This document shows positions 51,162-58,356 of a stretch of 60,439 bases of DNA, one piece after another. This stretch comes from Phycisphaeraceae bacterium (GTDB taxonomy: Bacteria; Planctomycetota; Phycisphaerae; Phycisphaerales; Phycisphaeraceae). Every line of letters begins with the position of its first letter. Position 1 is the stretch's first letter. Below the pieces are notes generated by a model. The model worked only from the letters and a program-made list of their open reading frames with translations. It did no database searches and was not told where the DNA came from. Location: the NCBI GenBank assembly GCA_002686995.1, contig NYZC01000348.1, positions 1 through 60,439 of the forward strand, read 5' to 3'. The translations under genes were made by a program, and so were the position numbers.

Positions 51162-51452
51162 ATACCGAGGGGGTCCGACCCCGGGTTCGACCCTCTAAGT
51201 GCACGCTCCAAGGTCCTGTGCGTGTACCACCCGTTTGGGCGTCAGTCGATTTCCCATGTCATCCGACCAGCCGGATGACGCCGGCCGTTCGCCCACCTTG
51301 TGCGATGCCGAGAGGGTCCGACCCCGGGTTCGCCCCCTCAGTGCACGCTCCCTTCAAGGTCCTGTGCGCGTTCCACCCGTTTGGGCGTCAATCGATACCC
51401 CATGCCATCCGACCAGCCGGCTCACGCCGGCCGTTCGCCCACCTTGTGCGAT
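51162..51452. repeat. Tandem duplication of about 145 bp
   Basis: Two diverged copies (51162-51306 and 51305-51452) share GGGTCCGACCCCGGGTTCG, CAAGGTCCTGTGCG, CCCGTTTGGGCGTCA and CGTTCGCCCACCTTGTGCGA. Each contains a short palindrome related to family R1. The 540-bp region 50944-51483 has no gene I can support; the second copy ends 31 bases before the ATG at 51484. Any promoter for the following gene would lie in or beside it. Confidence 0.8.
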
Positions 51453-51483
51453 TCAAAATCGACCGACCGGTATCATCCACTCC

Positions 51484-53481
51484 ATGAAGCCGATTCCCCT
51501 CCTCTCCGTCGTACTGATCCTGGCCTCCATCGGAACTGCCCGGGCCGACTCGCACCGGCCCTCCTGGAAATGGCAGATTCGCAGCGGTCACGTCGGCCTG
51601 AGCAACGACCTGACGATGCTGCCGAACATGGCCCGCGCCGGCATGAACGCCGTGATGGTCGGCTTCGCCGAGCACTTCGTCGGTCACGACGGCAAGCCGA
51701 CGATGAAGCTCGCCGATTCGCGACAGCTCGAGAGCATTGAGCATTGGGCTCGGGAATGCGAAAAGATCGGCTTCGGGTTCTTCCCCGGCTCGAACGTCTT
51801 CGGCACCGGTGATCGGATTCGCTGGAAGCTCGATCGGACCTACGTCACGCTGAAGGGCGAGAACTGGCCCAACACGCCCTGCCCCAACGACGCGGAGTTC
51901 TGGCGGCGCAAGAACGGGAACGTGTTCGTCGAGCTCGCGAAATGGTCGCGCGACAAGCCGGCCGTCGCCGGGCTCTATCTCGACACCGAGATGTACGGCG
52001 CCGACCGCTCCGGTTTCCCCGACGCCTGCTTCTGCGAGCCGTGCCGCAAGGAGATCGCCGCGGAGCTGCACATCGACGTCGCGGAAATGAACCTCGACGA
52101 TGCGACGACGCTCTCCCGTTATCGCGAGATCTCCACCCGTTTGCTCGAAAAGATCTTCACCAGGATCCGCGTCGGCGTGCACGACGCCAACCCCAACCTC
52201 GAGCTCGGCGCGTACCTCCTGGATAGCTCGAGTCCTGACGGCGTCACGCCTCCGTTCTACAAGGCGATGACGCTCGCCTGGGGCACGCCGCGGCGCCCGG
52301 TGCTCGTGTACTCCGAATCGACCTATACCCCCGGATACCACGCCGCGTACACCCGGCCCGGCAAGCCGCTGGTCCGGCCGACCGGCTCGTTCGTGGACGG
52401 CAAGGCAAGCCCGTTCGGCATCGGCACGCATCCCGGCTACATCGAGGAATGGATCGAACGGTGGGAGCAATGGGGCGCCCATGCGCATTTCGTCGGCGGC
52501 ATCTGGATCGACCGCATTCCCGAGGAGAACTTCGCCGAGAACCTCTACCACATGGGCCGGCACGTGCGCGGCTACTGGATCTACGACCTGCTGTCCCTGG
52601 GCGACAACCCGCAGCGGGCCCTGCCGGGCAACGGCCTGCCCGCATACCTCGACGCGATCACGCACGCGAACCGCGAACTGGATCGAACGATCAAGTCCGA
52701 CGGTAGCTACCGATCGCCGCTGAAGGTCCGCCCCTTCACGCTGCCCGCACCGGGCGTGAGCAGCGACGAGTGGACACGCCTCGACCTCCCGCGCCGATCG
52801 GGTCCCTCGGCGTCACCGCAGTTCATGGTGCGCGCCGCCGAGGTCGTCTTCGCCATTCCCGCCGAGGCAGGTGACGAGGTACGGATGACGATCCTCGCCG
52901 ACACCGCGCATCCCTACAAGAAGAAAGCGGAAGCGATCGCGATCGTCGCCGTCGACCCTTCGGGCAAGCAGATCATGCGTGACAAGCTCGTCACCGAGGA
53001 CATGGACAAGATGCCGCGCACGGACCGGCGCTACGGCGGCCAGCGGGCGGTGAGCTTCCGCGCCGAACAAGCCGGTACCTACGGCCTGTACCTCAACGGC
53101 AGCCGGTACGCCTACACGCTCCACGAATGCTCGCACCGTTGGGTCGCCAGGCTCGACGGCAGACGAGGCTTGCGATTCTGGCATCCGAAGCCGAAGAAGA
53201 TCTACCTGCAGACGGAGCCGGACGCCGACGAGATCCGCCTCTTCTTCGGCAAGTGCAGCAGCACCAACGTCCGCGTCTCCGACTCTGGAGGAAGCCTCCT
53301 GGCCGAAGGACGGTTCGGCGGCAAGGGCGGCGAGATGAAGTTCCCGCTACCCGCGCGGGGCCGCCAGGTCCTCACGGTCACGATGGAAGGCGGCTTCCTG
53401 ACGACGTTCCGCGACGCAAAAGGCTGCGCCCCCTTGATCGGCGCCTCCTCCGACGCACCATTCCCCACGAACGGCAACTGA
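51484..53481 (+). CDS. Secreted barrel enzyme with CFCxPC motif, copy D2
   Basis: The 665-residue protein starts at ATG 51484, which creates a signal peptide (PLLSVVLILASIGTARA); the open frame upstream runs through the tandem repeat. It is a paralogue of copy D1: NMARAGMNAVMVGFAEH, NTPCPNDAEFW, GLYLDTEMYGAD, ACFCEPCRKEIAAELHID, HFVGGIWIDRIPEENFAENL and GYWIYDLLS, then beta-sandwich text (GTYGLYLNGSRYAYTLHECS). The conserved TPCPND and CFCxPC loops may hold a metal or be structural. The barrel is likely a glycosidase acting outside the cell, but no family is certain. It is followed by copy 2 of the unknown protein. Confidence 0.75.
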   Translation: MKPIPLLSVVLILASIGTARADSHRPSWKWQIRSGHVGLSNDLTMLPNMARAGMNAVMVGFAEHFVGHDGKPTMKLADSRQLESIEHWARECEKIGFGFFPGSNVFGTGDRIRWKLDRTYVTLKGENWPNTPCPNDAEFWRRKNGNVFVELAKWSRDKPAVAGLYLDTEMYGADRSGFPDACFCEPCRKEIAAELHIDVAEMNLDDATTLSRYREISTRLLEKIFTRIRVGVHDANPNLELGAYLLDSSSPDGVTPPFYKAMTLAWGTPRRPVLVYSESTYTPGYHAAYTRPGKPLVRPTGSFVDGKASPFGIGTHPGYIEEWIERWEQWGAHAHFVGGIWIDRIPEENFAENLYHMGRHVRGYWIYDLLSLGDNPQRALPGNGLPAYLDAITHANRELDRTIKSDGSYRSPLKVRPFTLPAPGVSSDEWTRLDLPRRSGPSASPQFMVRAAEVVFAIPAEAGDEVRMTILADTAHPYKKKAEAIAIVAVDPSGKQIMRDKLVTEDMDKMPRTDRRYGGQRAVSFRAEQAGTYGLYLNGSRYAYTLHECSHRWVARLDGRRGLRFWHPKPKKIYLQTEPDADEIRLFFGKCSSTNVRVSDSGGSLLAEGRFGGKGGEMKFPLPARGRQVLTVTMEGGFLTTFRDAKGCAPLIGASSDAPFPTNGN

Positions 53482-53486
53482 ATCCA

Positions 53487-53521
53487 ATCAAGAATCAGAA
53501 TTCAAAAATCAAGAATTCCCC
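53487..53521. repeat. Heptamer array, unit ATCAAGA/ATCAGAA
   Basis: Five units in register fill the space between the D2 stop codon and the coding region of the unknown protein copy 2. The unit matches the array at 1914-1948. Confidence 0.8.
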
Positions 53522-53522
53522 C

Positions 53523-54305
53523 GAGGTCTGCGACTTCACGCGCTCCTACTACGTCTGGCGAATCGATCTCGATAGGAAATCCGCCACGACGATCTCGCAC
53601 GAGCAGCAATACACGATGAACCACGTGCGGGCCCCCCTGGAGTGCCTGTGCTGGATCACGGAATCCGAAGGCGATGAGCCGATCCGGTACGCGCTCGCCA
53701 CCGCGTGCAAGGCCGAGCGCGTCAACGTGGATGAGGATATCTGGCTGGAGCCGAACGCGGACTTCCACCCTGTCGGGGCCGACAACGGCCTGTTCCTGCG
53801 AATCAAGAGCTGGGACCGCGCGGACAAGGGCGTCATGTACTACCCGCCGTCGCGCGGCGTGCAGCCGGAGCGCAACGTCGGCGTCGCCGACGAAGCGTTC
53901 GACTTCCAGCGAATCGAGGTCCGGACGCGGCAGGCCCGGCTGCTGGAGGACGTCGACCAGGTCATCGCGGCGATTCTCGAGGGCCGGCCGCTCGTCGCGC
54001 GCTCCGCGTTCAGTCCGGACGGCGTCCGCTGCGTTCTCCTGGAGTACCCGGTCAAGACGATCAACACGAGCGACCGCGACGGTTACTACCAGGTGGACAC
54101 GGGGCCGGTCCTTTTCCCGGACCTGTCGCTGAGCCACGAGCACATGATCGGCAACCTGCGCCTCGCCTACGTGGCACACAACGCGCCGGACTGGGCCGAG
54201 TTCCTGCTCAACGTGCCGGTGCCGGTGACCGACGACGTTCGCGTCAATCACTTCGCGAAGGCGCAACGCGTGGACGCGGTGAACACCCTGTTCGAGGTCG
54301 AGTGA
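53523..54305 (+). CDS. Conserved protein of unknown function, copy 2 (start codon missing)
   Basis: About 260 residues match the protein at 7798-8571 from its N-terminus (EVCDFTRSYY against QTCDFRNSYF) to its end (PLECLCW, A.CKAERV, PNADF, LLEYPVKTINTSDRDGYYQ, IGNLRLAYVAH, DWAEFLLNVP). The codon aligned with the other copy's ATG (53520-53522) is CCC, and no ATG, GTG or TTG lies between the D2 stop and 53616 in this frame. Translation from ATG 53616 would give 229 residues and lose about 30 conserved ones. Either a rare start is used or the gene is being lost. It ends one base before the HTTM start. Confidence 0.65.
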   Translation, partial: EVCDFTRSYYVWRIDLDRKSATTISHEQQYTMNHVRAPLECLCWITESEGDEPIRYALATACKAERVNVDEDIWLEPNADFHPVGADNGLFLRIKSWDRADKGVMYYPPSRGVQPERNVGVADEAFDFQRIEVRTRQARLLEDVDQVIAAILEGRPLVARSAFSPDGVRCVLLEYPVKTINTSDRDGYYQVDTGPVLFPDLSLSHEHMIGNLRLAYVAHNAPDWAEFLLNVPVPVTDDVRVNHFAKAQRVDAVNTLFEVE

Positions 54306-54306
54306 A

Positions 54307-55806
54307 TTGGCTGCCCGCACGTGGCGCGACCTGTTCGCCATTGACCTGCGCTCGCTCGCCGCGCTGCGCATGGCGGTCGCGGCGCTGGTCCTGGTCGACC
54401 TGCTTCAGCGCGTGCCGCTGATCGGGGCGCACTACACGGACGGCGGCATCGTGCCAAGGGCGCTGGCGTTGCAGCACTGGCTCGACCCGGCTCCCAGCCT
54501 GTCTCTTCATCAGCTCAACGGCTCTTATGGCTTCGCGACCGGGCTGTTCGCGCTCGCGGGCCTCTTCGCCGTCATGCTGCTCCTCGGATTCGCGACGCGC
54601 ATCGCCACCGTCGCCAGCTGGGTGCTTCTCCTATCGCTCCAGCACCGCAACTATTACGTCCTCGACGGCGGAGACATGCTCCTGCGGCTTCTGCTGTTCT
54701 GGATGATGTTCCTGCCCTGCGGCGCGCGGTGGTCGCTGGACGCGCAGCGCCGCCGATCGAACGAACCAGGTCGCGCGATCCTTTCCATCGCGTCCATGGC
54801 GCTGCTCCTGCAGTTCGTCATGGTCTACGTCGTCGCGGGCGTGGCGAAGAACGGCGCGGCATGGCATGCGGAAGGCACGGCGATCGGCCACGCGATCGGA
54901 CAGGGCTACTGGAACACCGCGCTGGGCGATTGGCTTTTCCGCTACCCGCAGTTCAGCCGCGTCCTCAGCCCCCTCGTGGTCTGGTTCGAAATACTCGGGC
55001 CGCTCGTGATGTTCGTGCCTGCGAGCACGCCGCTCATCCGGACCGTCATGGTCGTCCTCTTCGCGCTCTTTCAGATCGGACTGGGCACCACGATCGAGCT
55101 GAACCTCTTCCCATGGGCCAACTTCGCGGCGTCCCTGGCGTTCGTGCCTTCCGAGTTCTGGGACCGGTCTCTCCGAGGCAAGGCGAGAACCTCGGACGAG
55201 ATCACTCGAATGCTCGGCCCGGCGCAGGCCATCGTCGCAATCGCCCTCCTGTACGCGGTCGCGGCAAACCTCAGCTTTCTCGGCCTGTTCAAGATGCCTT
55301 CGATCATCGGGAAGGCCGGCAACGCGGTGGGAATGGTCCAGCGCTGGAACCTTTATGCGCCCAGGCCGGAAGACCGGGACTTCAACTTCGAGGTGCTGGC
55401 CCGCCTGAACGACGGCACGGTCGTCCGCCTCGTCGGCCCGCGCGGCGACGACGACTGGCCGTCGATCCGGAACCTGCGGCTGCCTGACGGCCTCGTCCTT
55501 GCGGTCACGAACGCATCCGACGACGAGCGCCGTGCCATTCAGACCGTGCATGATCGGCATCGGAACCGGTACTACATGCACAAGATGCACTATCCCCAAC
55601 GCCCTGTGGATCTGCGACCACAACACTACCTCGACTGGATCGCCCGCGAATGGAACGCGGACCGGCTGGAGTCGCGCCGCGTGGAGAAACTGTGGCTCTT
55701 CGGCCTGACGCGTCGGATCATGGGCGGACCGCCGGAGGCGCCGACGCGGGTGGTGATTGGGGAGTGGTGGGCAAGAAGCAGGGGCAAGACCACTGATCAA
55801 ATGTGA
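54307..55806 (+). CDS. HTTM-domain membrane protein (vitamin K carboxylase-like)
   Basis: The 499-residue protein starts at TTG 54307, one base after the preceding stop. Several TM segments (LRMAVAALVLVDLL, FALAGLFAVMLLLGF, LLLRLLLFWMMFLPCGARWS, LLQFVMVYVVAGVAKNG) match the HTTM domain found in vitamin K-dependent gamma-glutamyl carboxylase and bacterial homologues. The motif YVVAGVAKNGAAWHAEG and WNLYAPRPEDRDFNF are typical. The last 150 residues are soluble. Bacterial members are mostly uncharacterised and lack proof of carboxylation. Its coupling to the unknown protein copy 2 suggests a common role. Confidence 0.8.
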   Translation: MAARTWRDLFAIDLRSLAALRMAVAALVLVDLLQRVPLIGAHYTDGGIVPRALALQHWLDPAPSLSLHQLNGSYGFATGLFALAGLFAVMLLLGFATRIATVASWVLLLSLQHRNYYVLDGGDMLLRLLLFWMMFLPCGARWSLDAQRRRSNEPGRAILSIASMALLLQFVMVYVVAGVAKNGAAWHAEGTAIGHAIGQGYWNTALGDWLFRYPQFSRVLSPLVVWFEILGPLVMFVPASTPLIRTVMVVLFALFQIGLGTTIELNLFPWANFAASLAFVPSEFWDRSLRGKARTSDEITRMLGPAQAIVAIALLYAVAANLSFLGLFKMPSIIGKAGNAVGMVQRWNLYAPRPEDRDFNFEVLARLNDGTVVRLVGPRGDDDWPSIRNLRLPDGLVLAVTNASDDERRAIQTVHDRHRNRYYMHKMHYPQRPVDLRPQHYLDWIAREWNADRLESRRVEKLWLFGLTRRIMGGPPEAPTRVVIGEWWARSRGKTTDQM

Positions 55807-55880
55807 GAAGAGGCCCGTGCGGCGCGTTGCAGCTGTCATTGGGCTGACGGCATCCACTCGGTGAGTTGCGTGCACCCATG

Positions 55881-55902
55881 CCCCCCCCTTGGAAGGGGGG
55901 GG
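55881..55902. terminator. Hairpin CCCCCCCC-TTGGAA-GGGGGGGG between convergent genes
   Basis: An 8-bp C/G stem with a 6-base loop lies between the HTTM gene and the C45 peptidase gene, whose stop codons face each other 127 bp apart. There is no U-tract on either strand, so bidirectional termination is plausible but not certain. Confidence 0.5.
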
Positions 55903-55933
55903 CTTCGATGCGCGAATCGGGCGTGCAACTACT

Positions 55934-56998
55934 CTACATCTCGTAGGTCGTCGGCCAGTTGCAGCATGGGTTTCCCCTCGTCACGTGGATCAGGCCGCGC
56001 GTCGGCTCGGCAACGATCGCGGCGGTCGTGCCGTACTCCGTGTTGCCGCCGTGCATGTGACTGCACACGCCTGTGGGAAAGTGCGTGTGATCGGCGAGAA
56101 GCTGCATGACCTTCGGCGCCGAGAGGCGGCCGCGCTCGGTGTAGAACCGGCTCCACAGACCATGCATCCGGATGCGCGAGTCCTCGAGATCGTCGGCCCT
56201 CATCAGCTCGAGGAACTCGACCGCTTCAAACGGCGCGGTCTTCGGGCCTTCCGGATGATTCGCGTGGGTCGCGATTCCGCCCTTCGCCGGCACGATGCTG
56301 ACGCCGCCCCCGTTGAACTCGACGGACATGCTGCACCCCTCCGGATCGCTGACCAGGCAGTTGCCCGAAGCCTGCAGGCCGTGCTCCTCGGCAAGCTCGG
56401 CGGCCGCTTCGGCCGAGGAGCCCGCGAGCGCGACGAATGCCCATTGGGCCGACGTCAGCCCTGTCTTCGACTCCTCGCGCGAGTACAGCGCGTTGCTGAA
56501 GATGCTCATCCCGGTCGACCAGAAGCCCATCAGCCCGAGAATGTCTCCGGGATAGGTGTGCACGAGGATCGTCGGGGCATCCTTGATGCGCATCCGCAGC
56601 ACGATGTGCTGGAACGCCTTCTCCCGGTGCACGTCGCGTGTCCCGCCGCTGATCGGGTGACCGTCGAGCGTCACCTTGCCGGACAGCCCGAACGAAGTGC
56701 AGCCCCACGTGCCGCCCCCGGGCGCCGGCTTCTCGGGTGGTCCGCAAGTGTCGACCAGGCCGCGGATCACGTCGGGCACGTGCGGCGCATGCTTCTCGAT
56801 CAGCTTCCGCGCCGTGGGCGTCATGCGCGACTCCCACATGCAAACCTCGTCGAGCCGCCGGCGGTAACCCGGGTAGTTCTCGAGCGTGAACTGCGCGAAT
56901 TGCTCACCGCACTCGTACGCCGTCCCTTCGAACGCCGCCAGCGGCACCCTCCCCTCGGGCACCATCCGCGGCAACACTCTGGGCAATTCATTTCCCAT
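55934..56998 (-). CDS. C45-family acyltransferase/amidohydrolase
   Basis: The 354-residue protein begins at ATG 56998, with GAGGAG 9 bases upstream. It matches the C45 (acyl-CoA:6-aminopenicillanic acid acyltransferase) group of Ntn hydrolases. The self-cleavage site is GTWGCTSFG with the nucleophile Cys at about residue 100, close to Cys103 of the fungal enzyme. Other blocks are TRDVHREKAF, PGDILGLMG, EGCSMSVEFNGGG, THANHPEG and GNTEYGTTAAIVAEP. Cleavage makes an N-terminal Cys that attacks amide bonds. The natural substrate in bacteria is usually an N-acyl or amide compound. It is third in an operon with a beta-helix protein and S5. Confidence 0.85.
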   Translation of the reverse strand: MGNELPRVLPRMVPEGRVPLAAFEGTAYECGEQFAQFTLENYPGYRRRLDEVCMWESRMTPTARKLIEKHAPHVPDVIRGLVDTCGPPEKPAPGGGTWGCTSFGLSGKVTLDGHPISGGTRDVHREKAFQHIVLRMRIKDAPTILVHTYPGDILGLMGFWSTGMSIFSNALYSREESKTGLTSAQWAFVALAGSSAEAAAELAEEHGLQASGNCLVSDPEGCSMSVEFNGGGVSIVPAKGGIATHANHPEGPKTAPFEAVEFLELMRADDLEDSRIRMHGLWSRFYTERGRLSAPKVMQLLADHTHFPTGVCSHMHGGNTEYGTTAAIVAEPTRGLIHVTRGNPCCNWPTTYEM

Positions 56999-57009
56999 AT
57001 CAAAACACT

Positions 57010-57051
57010 CCTCGCTCCCCGCTCCTCGCTCCCCGCTCCCGCCTCCCGTCA
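57010..57051. repeat. Heptamer array, unit CCYCGCT
   Basis: Six units in register (CCTCGCT and CCCCGCT alternate, then CCCGCCT and CCCGTCA) run into the stop codon of S5 and fill most of the 50-bp spacer before the C45 gene. On the coding strand the last repeat gives the GAGGAG ribosome site of the C45 gene. Confidence 0.9.
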
Positions 57052-58356
57052 CTCAAACTTCCAGACAGCCCTCGGCGCTCCCGCGCTCACGACCTCTTCC
57101 ACGTAGTGCCCCGTGTGCGCCGTCGGCTCGCTCCCCCCGTGCTCCCCCCGATCCATCACGCGGTGGCTCAGCAGGTGGTGCCATGCGCCGTCGGTGAGGC
57201 GGACGGTCTGGCCATTCGGGTGATCCATGAACCAGACCGGGCCGTTCGGCGGCGGGCCGAACTGCTCCTTGCCGTCCCGAACGAGCACCGGCTCCTCCAG
57301 GCCTGAACGGTCCGGCCGCAGCACCCAGGCGCAAAGCCGGTCGCGCGCCCGGCCCGGCGGACACGTCACGACATAAGGCGTGCCGTCGGCCGTCGTATTG
57401 ATCGTGATCGGCGACTGGGCCTTGACGTCCTCGACCTCGAGGAACGTCTCCCAGGTCGATCCGTTGTCGGTGCTGCGCCAGATCGGAATCATGTTCTCGA
57501 CCCGCGGCTGGTACACGCCGCGCGCCGTGAACAGCAGGCTTCCGTCGGTGTCGCGAACCACCGTCGGCTCCATCCAGTCCTGATTCATGCTCTGTCCGCC
57601 CACGACGATCGGGTTCTCCATGGCCCGACATTGCGCCACCGGTACGAAGTCGACCGGCCCCCAGCGCCCGTCCGCGTACCGCCAGCGCGACAACCCGACG
57701 GCGAACTGATCCGGCCAGCACATGTTCGGATCCCCCTGCGTCGCCTCGATCGCGTAGAGCAGGTCGTCGCCGTCGGGAATCGCGTTGCGCATCGCCGGGC
57801 CGATCAGCTTCCATTCCGAAACGACCTTCGGATCGGTCGCCGGCCAGTTCTCAGTCTCCACCTTCCTGAATTCACGGCCGTCGTAGGCGAGGTGGTTGAT
57901 CTCCGTCACGCGATTCATGTCGCGCGTCTTGTCTTCCTTCCGGTAATAGCCTTCGCCGATCATCGGGAAATCGAGGGCCTCGCCGAGCGAGAATCCCGTT
58001 CCTGCCGCCGGATGCGGCGTGCCGTCGTCGCGCAGCGCACCGAAAGGCACGAACCCGCCCTTCGGCGAATGCTTGATCACGATTCGCTTCGCGCCATCGT
58101 CGCGCACGCGCTTCTCGGATCGCGTGACGGGCACCGCGTTCGCCTCGCTGAGCGTCGACAGGTCGTCGAACAGCACGGCATCCATCCCCGCTTCGAAGTC
58201 TCCGACGGGAAACCCGCCGAATCGGATGTTCACGAAGATGCCCGCGGTCGTCGGACCGGCCTGGAACGGGAAGCCGTTGCCGTACCGGTAAAGGCCGCCC
58301 TCCTGCGGCGGCACGACCAGGTCGGCCCCGCCCTGCGTAATCTGAAATGCACTCAT
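57049..58356 (-). CDS. Asp-box (sialidase-fold-like) protein, paralogue S5
   Basis: The 435-residue protein is the nearest relative of S3 (GGADLVVPPQEGGLYRYGNG, FQAGPTTAGIFVNIRFGG, MDAVLFDDLSTL, GGFVPFGALRDDGTPHP). It has the Asp box STDNGSTWET, WMEPTVVRDTDGSLLFTARG, GPVWFMDHPNG and MDRGEHGGSEP. Its ATG overlaps the stop of the beta-helix gene as ATGA, so the two are translationally coupled. No signal peptide. Confidence 0.8.
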   Translation of the reverse strand: MSAFQITQGGADLVVPPQEGGLYRYGNGFPFQAGPTTAGIFVNIRFGGFPVGDFEAGMDAVLFDDLSTLSEANAVPVTRSEKRVRDDGAKRIVIKHSPKGGFVPFGALRDDGTPHPAAGTGFSLGEALDFPMIGEGYYRKEDKTRDMNRVTEINHLAYDGREFRKVETENWPATDPKVVSEWKLIGPAMRNAIPDGDDLLYAIEATQGDPNMCWPDQFAVGLSRWRYADGRWGPVDFVPVAQCRAMENPIVVGGQSMNQDWMEPTVVRDTDGSLLFTARGVYQPRVENMIPIWRSTDNGSTWETFLEVEDVKAQSPITINTTADGTPYVVTCPPGRARDRLCAWVLRPDRSGLEEPVLVRDGKEQFGPPPNGPVWFMDHPNGQTVRLTDGAWHHLLSHRVMDRGEHGGSEPTAHTGHYVEEVVSAGAPRAVWKFE

